Positions 32,201 to 39,769 of a DNA stretch of 57,885 nucleotides are shown here, piece after piece (position 1 is the stretch's first letter; each line of letters begins with the position of its first letter). The notes under the pieces are model-generated. The model worked only from the letters and a program-made list of their open reading frames with translations, was not told where the DNA came from and did no database searches. The DNA is taken from NCBI GenBank assembly GCA_041743835.1, contig JBGTLW010000050.1, forward strand, positions 1 to 57,885, given 5' to 3'. Both the position numbers and the translations under genes were made by a program. This DNA is from JBGTLW01 sp041743835 (GTDB lineage: Bacteria > Planctomycetota > Phycisphaerae > Phycisphaerales > Phycisphaeraceae).

Positions 32201-33484
32201 TCACCGATCCAGTTCCGCTGCGATGATGTTCAGGCTGCCGATGACCGCCACGGTGTCCGCCAGCGTATGGCCCTCGAGCATCTTGGGCAGGCAGGAGAAG
32301 TGGATAAAGCTCGGCGGGCGGTGACGCACGCGCCAAGGCACCGGGCCACCATCGGCGACAATGTAGAACCCGTGCTCACCGTTGCCCGTCTCGGTTGCGG
32401 CATACACCTCGTTCACCGGGGCTTCCCACTTGCGGTTGGTCATCACAAGCTGGAAGTGTTGGATCAGGCCCTCGATTGAGCCGTACACCGCTGCCTTGCT
32501 CGGCTTGGTCATCTTGCCATCGTCCCCGACATTCATCGGGCCGCCGGGGATGTCGTCGATGAGCTGCTCGATGATGTGGACCGACTGCTTCATCTCCTCC
32601 ATCCGGACCAGGAAGCGTGCGAACACGTCGCCCGCTTCCGCGATGGGGACCTTGAAATTCACAGCCGAGCTGCCCTGCCCGTCCCAGTTGTCGGCATAGC
32701 ACAGGTAAGGCTCGTCCTTCCGCACGTCACGCATCACGCCCGACGCCCGTGCAATCGGCCCGGTCAGCGAGAAGGCCACCGCCTCATCCTTCGTGATCGT
32801 GCCAATGCCCTCGGTGCGGTCGCGGAAGATGCGGTTCTTGTTCAGGAGGCCTTCGAGGTCGGCGATCGCGGGCGGCAACTGTTCGTGGATGAACCGCTTG
32901 ACCATGCTCTTGAAGACTTCCTCATCGGGCAGGTCCATCATCGCCCCACCGACGCGGGTGTAGTCGGGGTGGAAGCGTTGCCCGGAGATGTAATCCATGA
33001 TGTCGTAGATGCGCTCGCGCTCATTGAACCCGTACAGGAAGCCGGTGAAGGCTCCGAGGTCCAAAGCCGCGGCACCGCAGCACAACAGGTGGTTCTGGAT
33101 CCGCCCGATCTCAGCCAGCAGGGTCCGGATCACCTTGCACCGCGGGGTCAGGTCGATGTCGAACAGCTTCTCGACCGCGTTGTGCCAGGAGATGTCGTTG
33201 CCGATGGGGCTGATGTAGTCCATCCGGCTGACGATGGTGACGTACTGGTTGTAGTCCAGCTTCTCGCCGAGCTTCTCGAATCCGGAGTGGAGGTAGCCGA
33301 TGTGGGGGATAGCGCGGACGATGCGCTCGCCGTCCAGTTCCATGACGATGCGGAGGGTGGTGTGCGTCGCCGGGTGCTGGGGTCCGAAGTTCAGCGTCCA
33401 GCGGTCACCTTTGTGCTTCTGGAGTTCGTCCAGATACGGCAGGGTCTCGACATCGATATCGTAGGGCTTTAGGTCGTAGGGCAT
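32201..33484 (-). CDS. nuoD: NADH-quinone oxidoreductase subunit D
   Basis: 427 aa 49-kDa subunit that forms part of the quinone-binding site. LNFGPQHPATHTTLRIVMELDGE and IPHIGYLHSGFEKLGEKLDYNQ are diagnostic, as is the C-terminal IGSLNIIAAELDR. ATG 33484 is preferred over an upstream start because the added residues are low-complexity and the family begins near here. A promoter lies about 40 nt upstream. It opens the nuoD-nuoE-60aa-nuoF run; nuoA, B and C are not adjacent. Confidence 0.95.
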   Translation of the reverse strand: MPYDLKPYDIDVETLPYLDELQKHKGDRWTLNFGPQHPATHTTLRIVMELDGERIVRAIPHIGYLHSGFEKLGEKLDYNQYVTIVSRMDYISPIGNDISWHNAVEKLFDIDLTPRCKVIRTLLAEIGRIQNHLLCCGAAALDLGAFTGFLYGFNERERIYDIMDYISGQRFHPDYTRVGGAMMDLPDEEVFKSMVKRFIHEQLPPAIADLEGLLNKNRIFRDRTEGIGTITKDEAVAFSLTGPIARASGVMRDVRKDEPYLCYADNWDGQGSSAVNFKVPIAEAGDVFARFLVRMEEMKQSVHIIEQLIDDIPGGPMNVGDDGKMTKPSKAAVYGSIEGLIQHFQLVMTNRKWEAPVNEVYAATETGNGEHGFYIVADGGPVPWRVRHRPPSFIHFSCLPKMLEGHTLADTVAVIGSLNIIAAELDR

Positions 33485-33525
33485 CGGGTGGCTGTTGGGC
33501 GGGGGTTTTGCTGCGGTATGCCGGG

Positions 33526-33553
33526 ATTGTAGTCGGTGGGGAAAGCGGGGCAA
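33526..33553 (-). promoter_or_regulatory. Promoter of the nuo operon
   Basis: TTGCCC (33548-33553), 16-bp spacer, TACAAT (33526-33531), with the nuoD ATG 41 bp further on. The same -35 sequence occurs before gcvH. Confidence 0.5.
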
Positions 33554-33640
33554 CTTTCAGGCAGCCACGAAATCCGTCGCGTCCATGGTTCGCCGTCGGC
33601 TGAGGCTGAACGCGACCCATACCCGTGACCGAAGGCCGCT

Positions 33641-33646
33641 TACAAT
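33641..33646 (+). promoter_or_regulatory. Candidate -10 hexamer (TACAAT) 6 nt before queG
   Basis: TACAAT then CGCGTG then the ATG at 33653. No Shine-Dalgarno and no clear -35. Would give a leaderless transcript. Confidence 0.35.
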
Positions 33647-33652
33647 CGCGTG

Positions 33653-34780
33653 ATGGATCGGATCGCGATAAGCCGGTGGGTGCTGGACGAGGCCACGGCA
33701 GAGGGCTTTGCTTTGGCTGGGATTGCCCCGGCTGCGCCGAGCCCCCACGCAGACTATGTCAGGCAATGGATAGCCGAGGGTCAGCACGGGGAGATGGCCT
33801 ACCTCGACACTCACCTGGATATCAGGCTGGACCCGGGGCGTCTGGTCGAGGGGGCAAGATCGGTCATCGTCGTGGCCGACCGCTATGCCTCCTCCGACGA
33901 CAGCAACCCCCCGCCGCCAGCAGCCGTGCCGCGAGGTCACGTGGCGAGATACGCATGGGGTGACGACTACCACAAGGTCATCAAAAAACGCCTCCACACC
34001 CTGTGCGATGCCTTGGCTAAGCGCTTCCCCGCTGACACGTTCCGCGCTGCGGTCGATACCGCCCCGGTCATGGAACGTGAGTTCGCCACTGCGGCGGGTA
34101 TGGGGTGGATCGGGAAGCACACGCTGCTCATCCACCCGAGCCGGGGGTCGTGGTTCCTGCTTGGCGTCATTGTCACGACGCTGGACATCGCGACATCCGA
34201 GGAAATGGACTACCCCGGCCACACCGCGCCTCCTGCCGATCACTGCGGGACCTGCACCCGCTGCATCGACGCGTGCCCCACGGATGCGATCGCTCCAGCA
34301 GGCTATCAACTCGACGCAAGGCGATGTATCAGCTACCTCACACTCGAACACCGCAGCCTGATCGACGCCAAGCTGCATGAGGGGATGGGCGACTGGATCG
34401 CGGGCTGCGATATCTGCCAGGCCGTGTGCCCGTACAACCGGGTGCGGAATTCAGAAAAGACCGGCCAAGAGCCACGGAGCGAAGCGATCCACCCCGCGTA
34501 TGCCCCACGCAACTCCTCGTTTGATTTAATCGACCTGCTCAACTGGTCAGCCGAAGACCGCCAGCACCACTTCCGTGGCTCAGCCCTCAAACGGATGAAG
34601 CTGGACATGGTCAAGCGCAACGCCCTCATAGCCGCTGCAAACGCTTTACGCGTGCAAGACCACCCTGCGCTGCGGGAACGCATCGACGCGATCGCTCGGG
34701 ATGCCGCGGAGCATGCGCTGGTCCGTGACACCGCCCGTCACGTCATCGAAGACCTCCCACCCGCACCCGCGATCCCGTGA
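33653..34780 (+). CDS. queG: Epoxyqueuosine reductase
   Basis: 375 aa cobalamin- and iron-sulfur-dependent enzyme of the last step of queuosine tRNA modification. Two ferredoxin-like [4Fe-4S] motifs are present: CGTCTRCIDACP and CDICQAVCP. DTAPVMEREFATAAGMGWIGKHT and CISYLTLEHR are family landmarks, and a short helical HEAT-type C terminus follows. ATG 33653 is chosen over the GTG one codon earlier. The gene is divergent from nuoD across 168 bp. Other queuosine genes are not in the window. Confidence 0.95.
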   Translation: MDRIAISRWVLDEATAEGFALAGIAPAAPSPHADYVRQWIAEGQHGEMAYLDTHLDIRLDPGRLVEGARSVIVVADRYASSDDSNPPPPAAVPRGHVARYAWGDDYHKVIKKRLHTLCDALAKRFPADTFRAAVDTAPVMEREFATAAGMGWIGKHTLLIHPSRGSWFLLGVIVTTLDIATSEEMDYPGHTAPPADHCGTCTRCIDACPTDAIAPAGYQLDARRCISYLTLEHRSLIDAKLHEGMGDWIAGCDICQAVCPYNRVRNSEKTGQEPRSEAIHPAYAPRNSSFDLIDLLNWSAEDRQHHFRGSALKRMKLDMVKRNALIAAANALRVQDHPALRERIDAIARDAAEHALVRDTARHVIEDLPPAPAIP

Positions 34781-34796
34781 ACCGTAGCAACTCGAT

Positions 34797-35801
34797 TCAG
34801 CTCTTGCGAAGTGTCGCGGCAAGTTGACCCACCGCGACCGCGATCGCTGCGACCGCAAGGCCGGAGCCAAGCAGGATGATCCTTGTCAGCCACGACCCGC
34901 CGTTGCGCCCGACATGCAGCATCAACTCCACCGCCCCCGCCGCGATCAGCACCGCGAGCAGTCGGCTAAGCCAGGCGATGACATTGAGCATGGCCCCCGC
35001 CCGCTCGATCTGCCGACGGCTACGCGCGTGGGGCAGGTCGCCGGTGGCGTCCATGCTCCGGGCACGGACCTCGCTGGCGATCTCTGCGGCACCAGACCCC
35101 GACAGCGTCTGGGCTGAGAGCATGGAGTCGTGTGCCGACGCCGTGGCGGAGGATGGCGTCACGCCATCCGGCCGAGGTGTGGGCCGGGGGCGGTGAGCCG
35201 AGAGCGGGATCGCCTTAGGCGCGTCCGCGGCTTGGGACGTGGCATCGCCCGACTTGGGCTTGGGCGTCGGTCGTTGGCGGTACTGTGCTGCGGCCGGGCC
35301 CGGGGCTGGCTCTTGCGGAGGCGCAGGCTCGGCTACCACTGCTTGCTCGTTTTGGCTCTCCTCGTCGGCCGATTCCCCCGGTTGGATAGTGTCAAAAAGC
35401 CCCGCAGTTTCCGAAGAGTCACCCTCCTCTTCATCGTCCACACCGCTCCCCGCAGCCGCAGCAAGAGCGGCGAGCGCATCATCTTCCGACGCAGGCGTCG
35501 TGCGTACTTCTCGCGGCTTGCTGCCCGGCTTCGCCGCCGGTCCTACAAAGGCCGGCGGGGCATCCTGAGCCGGTTGCGTGGGCTCATCCGCCAGCGACTC
35601 GGGCGATTCGGGCGGGGCTGCTGGGGAAGTTTCCGGGGAAGTTTCCGGGGGAGCTTCCGGGGGAACTTCCGGGGGAACTTCCGGGGGGCCGGGCACGCGT
35701 TGGAGGTGGCCACAGCGGGGGCACTTCATCTTTTTGCCCACCGTCCCGTCGGGCGTCTTCACCCGGGCGTCGCATTGTGCACACGAAAATCGGATGGGCA
35801 T
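34797..35801 (-). CDS. Zinc-ribbon membrane protein with proline-rich linker
   Basis: 334 aa. Residues 1-37 form a zinc ribbon of the MJ0042/FmdB-like type (CAQCDARV then CPRCGHL). Residues 38-250 are a Pro/Glu/Ala/Ser-rich disordered linker, starting with a five-unit PPE-type repeat encoded by a 12-bp DNA repeat. Two membrane segments close the protein: about residues 270-291 and 303-327. The architecture suggests a membrane-anchored regulator or zinc-finger tail of a secreted-protein sensor, but no family match is clear. It converges on queG with 16 bp between stops. Confidence 0.78.
   Translation of the reverse strand: MPIRFSCAQCDARVKTPDGTVGKKMKCPRCGHLQRVPGPPEVPPEVPPEAPPETSPETSPAAPPESPESLADEPTQPAQDAPPAFVGPAAKPGSKPREVRTTPASEDDALAALAAAAGSGVDDEEEGDSSETAGLFDTIQPGESADEESQNEQAVVAEPAPPQEPAPGPAAAQYRQRPTPKPKSGDATSQAADAPKAIPLSAHRPRPTPRPDGVTPSSATASAHDSMLSAQTLSGSGAAEIASEVRARSMDATGDLPHARSRRQIERAGAMLNVIAWLSRLLAVLIAAGAVELMLHVGRNGGSWLTRIILLGSGLAVAAIAVAVGQLAATLRKS
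35623..35682 (-). repeat. Five 12-bp tandem repeats encoding PPE/SPE units
   Basis: Five nearly identical 12-bp units (GGGGAAGTTTCC and its variants on the plus strand) code for repeated Pro-Pro-Glu-x or Ser-Pro-Glu-Thr in the linker of the zinc-ribbon protein. Confidence 0.8.
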
Positions 35802-35908
35802 GGCAGTGGGTCATCGCACGAGGCTAGAACCGAACCGGATCAATCAACACATCCCCGAGGTCACCAGCGTCTGGGTCACGCCACAGCCGCCCCCCCGTCC
35901 GCGACCGC

Positions 35909-36718
35909 TTACGCCTTGGGTGCCTCGGGCACACCCACGATGCTGAAACCGCAATCCACGTGGATGGTCTCGCCTGTCACGCCGGACGAAAGGTCGCTGA
36001 GCAGATAGACCGCGGTATCGCCGACCTCTTCGCCGGTGTTCGCACGCTTCATGGAACTGGTGTGCTCCTGATACGCGATCATCTGGTCCATCCCCCCGAC
36101 CCCTGCACCCGCCAGCGTCTTGAAAGGCCCTGCGCTGATGCAGTTGACGCGGATCCCCCGGCCCGGAGCGCCGAGCTCATACGCCAGATACCGCGTGGTG
36201 TGCTCAAGACAGGCCTTGGCGATACCCATCACGTTGTAGCCCGGCGTCACCTTTTCGCCGCCGTAATAGGACAGGTTCACGATGCTCCCGCCCTTGGGCA
36301 TGAGTTCGCGGTCCACGCAGCGTTGCGCCATCGCCAGCAGGGTGTAGGCCGAGGTATCGATCGCGTTCTTATACACATCGCGCGGTGTCTTATGAAACAT
36401 GTCCGGTTTGAGGTAGTCCTTGTCCGCAAAGGCGATGGAATGCACCACGAAATCAATCGTGCCGAAGTCTGCCTTGATCTTGTCGAACACCGCATCCAGC
36501 GACTCATCCGAGTTTGCGTCACAAGGCGCGAGCCATGCATCGCTCAGCCCCAGCGACTCGGTGGCTTTGCTGAGCCGGTGCTCCATCTTGCCGATCGGCA
36601 GGTAGGTGAACAGGCACTTGGCCCCCTGCCCCACAAGCTGCTTGGCGATGAAGTAGGCGTAGCTGCGCTCGTTGGCGATACCGAAGATCACACCGCGTTT
36701 GCCGTCCATGAGTCCCAT
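35909..36718 (-). CDS. fabI: Enoyl-[acyl-carrier-protein] reductase (NADH), FabI type
   Basis: 269 aa SDR-fold enzyme of the last reduction in each fatty acid elongation cycle. The FabI nucleotide site is GVIFGIANERSYAYFIAKQL, and the active site has Y161 and K168 in YNVMGIAK (Tyr-x6-Lys), with a further Tyr at 151. The substrate loop region (AGAGVGGMDQMI) and VHVDCGFSIVG C terminus are typical. ATG 36718 is used because GGAG lies 8 nt before it. It is divergent from the SOUL lipoprotein across 91 bp. Confidence 0.93.
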   Translation of the reverse strand: MGLMDGKRGVIFGIANERSYAYFIAKQLVGQGAKCLFTYLPIGKMEHRLSKATESLGLSDAWLAPCDANSDESLDAVFDKIKADFGTIDFVVHSIAFADKDYLKPDMFHKTPRDVYKNAIDTSAYTLLAMAQRCVDRELMPKGGSIVNLSYYGGEKVTPGYNVMGIAKACLEHTTRYLAYELGAPGRGIRVNCISAGPFKTLAGAGVGGMDQMIAYQEHTSSMKRANTGEEVGDTAVYLLSDLSSGVTGETIHVDCGFSIVGVPEAPKA

Positions 36719-36797
36719 AGTCGCTCTCCGTGAGGTTTCAAAGCATAGAGAGTAAGCAAACAAGGCCCATCTGCCAACACAGCGCCGCCCGCCGCGC

Positions 36798-36803
36798 TAC
36801 AAT
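36798..36803 (+). promoter_or_regulatory. Candidate -10 hexamer (TACAAT) 6 nt before the SOUL gene
   Basis: TACAAT then CGTGGC then the ATG at 36810. No Shine-Dalgarno, no clear -35. Same arrangement as queG. Confidence 0.35.
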
Positions 36804-36809
36804 CGTGGC

Positions 36810-37511
36810 ATGAAACACTCGACCTGCGTGATCTCGTTGTCGGCAGCGTTGCTCAGCCTGGGCTTGACCGTCATGGGTTGCCAATCCCGGCCAAACGTCA
36901 AGGCAGCGGAGCAGGTCGCTGTGGCTCGCGCCGCCGCAGATAACGCCGGGCCTAGGGTGGATGCTGAGCCTCCGGACGATGTGTTCGTCTGGCGGGAGGC
37001 GGACGTCCCCCAGGGGTGGCCCACGCCCACACCCATTGGGGAAGTGAGGGTACAGTCCTACCCAGCCTACCGCGCAGCCATCGTCCGGGCCGAGCAACTC
37101 GATAAGACCAACCAGAACAGCATGTTCCGCACACTGTTTAACCACATCAAACAAAACGACATCGCGATGACCGCTCCAGTCGAAATGACCTACGCGCCCG
37201 AGGGCGATCAACCTGTGGCGATGGCGTTTCTCTACCGCGATGACACGATCGGCCAACTAGGGGCCAACGGCCCGGTGGAGGTGGTCGATCTACCCGCAGC
37301 CACCATGGTCAGCGTCGGGGTGCGCGGCTCGTACAGCGGGAAAGTGCATGCCGCCGCAGTGGCCAGACTCCAGAACTGGCTCGAAGAAAGCGAGTCGCGT
37401 TACGAGCCGATCGGCCCGCCACGCTTTCTGGGATACAACAGCCCGTTTGTCCCGTGGTTTATGCAGTACGGGGAGGTTCAGGTCCCCGTCCGCCTGCGCG
37501 AAGCGAGCTGA
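36810..37511 (+). CDS. SOUL-family heme-binding lipoprotein
   Basis: 233 aa with a lipoprotein signal (lipobox VMGC, Cys at 24), so it is membrane-anchored and faces outward. The SOUL/HEBP landmark DIAMTAPVEM follows NSMFRTLFNHIK, and the end PFVPWFMQYGEVQVPV matches the family, which typically finishes with PW..RRNEV. SOUL proteins bind heme or porphyrin. A periplasmic heme-handling or stress role is inferred. It appears leaderless and monocistronic. Confidence 0.87.
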   Translation: MKHSTCVISLSAALLSLGLTVMGCQSRPNVKAAEQVAVARAAADNAGPRVDAEPPDDVFVWREADVPQGWPTPTPIGEVRVQSYPAYRAAIVRAEQLDKTNQNSMFRTLFNHIKQNDIAMTAPVEMTYAPEGDQPVAMAFLYRDDTIGQLGANGPVEVVDLPAATMVSVGVRGSYSGKVHAAAVARLQNWLEESESRYEPIGPPRFLGYNSPFVPWFMQYGEVQVPVRLREAS

Positions 37512-37559
37512 TTTTTCGGTTGGAATATCTACCTCCGCAGCCGACAGAGGCTCAGCACG

Positions 37560-37588
37560 TTGCCCGCGGTTCGGTCGGGCCGTATGAT
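37560..37588 (+). promoter_or_regulatory. Promoter of gcvH
   Basis: TTGCCC (37560-37565), 17-bp spacer, TATGAT (37583-37588). The leader of about 35 nt contains AAGGA before the ATG at 37631. Confidence 0.5.
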
Positions 37589-37630
37589 CGCGGCTCGTCG
37601 CTTTGACACCCCCGCCATCAAGGAAGCCGC

Positions 37631-38011
37631 ATGCCCTCCCCTACCGACCGTCGATACCTTGAGTCTCACGAATGGCACAAGCCCGAGGGCGACCTGATCG
37701 CGGTGGGCATCAGCCAGTTCGCGGTGGAGGAGCTGACCGACATCACCTACGTCGATGTAAGCGACCACACCGGCCGGGTGACCGCTGGCGAGAGCTTCGG
37801 CGAAATCGAGTCCGTCAAGGCGACCAGCGACCTGTACTGCGGCGTGAGCGGGCAGATCGTCGCGGTGAACCAGGCAGTGCTGGACAACCCGGCCCTGATC
37901 AACGAAGACCCCTTCGACCGCGGCTGGATCATCAAGGTCAAGCCCGACGATGCCGGGTCGCTTGAAACATTGCTCAGCCCCGCGGCCTACGACGCCAAGC
38001 AGGCGGGATAG
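37631..38011 (+). CDS. gcvH: Glycine cleavage system H protein
   Basis: 126 aa lipoyl-carrier protein of the glycine cleavage complex. The lipoylation site is K63 in GEIESVKATSDLY, and RYLESHEWHKPEGDLIAVGIS, PLIN-like segments and GWIIKVKP are typical. AAGGA precedes the ATG at about 8 nt. The other gcv genes (T, P) are not in the window. Lipoylation would depend on the lipA product encoded at the other end of this region. Confidence 0.94.
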   Translation: MPSPTDRRYLESHEWHKPEGDLIAVGISQFAVEELTDITYVDVSDHTGRVTAGESFGEIESVKATSDLYCGVSGQIVAVNQAVLDNPALINEDPFDRGWIIKVKPDDAGSLETLLSPAAYDAKQAG

Positions 38012-38094
38012 GGTTTGGACGCGGCGGCGTCAGCGGGTAGGATACCCCCTGAACATGCCTGACCCCGTGATTCAAGGATGAAAGCCGGTTGGCC

Positions 38095-39021
38095 ATGACC
38101 GTAGATATTCGGACGAGGCTTTGGGACGACACCCAATCCATGGGCGAGTCTTTTGCTGCGCACCTCCGCCGTCAACGCCAGATGCCTTGGGATGAGTTGC
38201 CCACGGGGGGTGAGGCCTTCGACCAGGCGATGCGCCCGGCCGATCAGGTCGTGCTTTTGGGGTTTGAGAGCAAACTGCTCGGCGTGTCGATCAGCACCGA
38301 GCGCGTGGCGGCCCAGGTTGCCAGGCAGCCCGAGCGCTACCTGGGTTTCGCTAGCATCGATCCCACGCAACCCGGCTCGCTGTCGAAGCTGAAGGACGCG
38401 GTGGGGCTGGGTATGGTTGGGGTGACCGTCAGCCCATCGGGTCAGGGCTTCCACCCCTGTCATAGCGATGCGATGCGGCTGTTTGAGGCCTGTGCCGAGC
38501 GTGGCCTGCCGATCTTGTTTGAGCCGCTTGGCGCGATCGCTGGCCCCGCGAATATGGAGTTTGATCGGCCGAGCCTGCTGGATGACGTGGCCCGCGCGAT
38601 CCCAGCCCTGCGTTTTGTGCTCGGCTCGATGGCCGACCCGTTTGTTGACGAGGCGTTGGCGTTGATGGGCAAACACCCGCAGGTTTTTGCCGAGGTCTCG
38701 GGCCTGCTGCACCGGCCCTGGCAGTTGTATCACGCGCTGGTCGGGGCACGCGAGCGCGGCGTGATGCAGCAGATGCTGTTCGGGTCCGGCTTCCCGTTCT
38801 GCGATGCCGAACGCGCCATCGTCACGCTGTACTCTGTCAACGGCATGACCCAGGGCACACCCCTGCCCAACGTCCCCCGCGAGCAGCTCCGCTCGATCGT
38901 GCAGCGTGACACAATCACAGCCCTCGGGCTGCCCTACCGCGAGGCCCGCGTGATCAACACCGAGCGCCTCGCACTCACCGAGCCTAACCGCACGGTCACC
39001 CTTGTGGAGGAACCTATCTGA
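38095..39021 (+). CDS. Amidohydrolase-2-fold protein lacking all metal ligands
   Basis: 308 aa. It resembles the amidohydrolase 2 (PF04909-type) TIM barrel: the order of landmarks matches, including an aspartate-x-x-x-x motif at the N terminus, GLPILFE, RFVLGS, and LFGSGFP. However the ligands are replaced: the N-terminal HxH pair is R6/R8, the usual FHxG histidine is E143, the later HxG histidine is G177/S178, and the aspartate of FGSDYP is G232. It is therefore probably a non-hydrolytic scaffold or binding protein. An in-frame TTG at 38089 is an alternative start. It overlaps the lipoprotein downstream by one base. Confidence 0.8.
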   Translation: MTVDIRTRLWDDTQSMGESFAAHLRRQRQMPWDELPTGGEAFDQAMRPADQVVLLGFESKLLGVSISTERVAAQVARQPERYLGFASIDPTQPGSLSKLKDAVGLGMVGVTVSPSGQGFHPCHSDAMRLFEACAERGLPILFEPLGAIAGPANMEFDRPSLLDDVARAIPALRFVLGSMADPFVDEALALMGKHPQVFAEVSGLLHRPWQLYHALVGARERGVMQQMLFGSGFPFCDAERAIVTLYSVNGMTQGTPLPNVPREQLRSIVQRDTITALGLPYREARVINTERLALTEPNRTVTLVEEPI

Positions 39022-39680
39022 TGAGGGGTACGACCAGATCACTCCGCGGCTCGCCCAGCGCATGTGCGGGGCGGCTGCTTGGCTTGAGCCTCGCGGCTGG
39101 GCTCCTGCTGGGAGGCTGCGGCACACAGATCGGCAGCGCGGGCAAGGGGTCGCTTCGGATAGAGAGCCGACAGCACGACAAGATTGATGTGGGCAGTTCG
39201 TTCGACGTCGGCTTCTTTTCGATGGATGAGAAAAACGCGATCACGGTGGTGCTCATCGAGGGCGAGCCGGACAACCCCAGCGCCGCCATGACCGTGCGTA
39301 TGTTCTGGCTGCCCCGTGTGGGTGCGACCCCGATCGACCGCACGGCCACCAACGCCTCGGTGAACTACATCGTTTTTGGTCCGAGCCTGTCCAGCCGTGG
39401 GCCCGCAGCGGACCGTACCGAAGTCGGGGTGTATTCTGGTGCTGGCTTCCTGTATCTCAACAGCGACCCCTCCGCGAGGCAGCTCCGGGCTGGGATCTGG
39501 GAAGCGAACATCCAGTTATCCGACGGCTCGCTTGAGTTCATTGACCAGATCGGCCCGTCGCTCCTGACAGGCTCGGTGCGCGCGACGCGAGACGACCAGC
39601 GCGTCGATCAACTCATCCGCAAGCTCAGCCAGCACACCACCAGCCGCCTCGGCTATGTCCGGCTGGTGTCCGCGGAGTGA
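39021..39680 (+). CDS. Lipoprotein of unknown function
   Basis: 219 aa with a signal and lipobox (LGGC, Cys at 33), after an unusually basic N terminus. The mature domain appears beta-rich: an acidic EGEPDNPSA, VRMFWLPRVGATPIDRTATN and GVYSGAGFLYLNSDPSARQL. No known family. The ATG overlaps the stop of the preceding amidohydrolase-like gene by one base (ATGA-type), implying coupled translation and a shared job, for instance a lipoprotein partner for a non-catalytic cytoplasmic protein. That idea is inference; the two compartments differ. Confidence 0.75.
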   Translation: MRGTTRSLRGSPSACAGRLLGLSLAAGLLLGGCGTQIGSAGKGSLRIESRQHDKIDVGSSFDVGFFSMDEKNAITVVLIEGEPDNPSAAMTVRMFWLPRVGATPIDRTATNASVNYIVFGPSLSSRGPAADRTEVGVYSGAGFLYLNSDPSARQLRAGIWEANIQLSDGSLEFIDQIGPSLLTGSVRATRDDQRVDQLIRKLSQHTTSRLGYVRLVSAE

Positions 39681-39769
39681 GTGTGCCGATCTGACCTGTG
39701 AGGTAAGGCCTGCTCCCTGACCCCACACCCCGCTTCTGACTCGACCGCTAACCCCCAAGTGAACCTGCC

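Noticed and set aside
37512..37630. Glycine riboswitch before gcvH
   Set aside because: The leader after the predicted promoter is only about 35 nt, too short for the aptamer, and no conserved core was seen.
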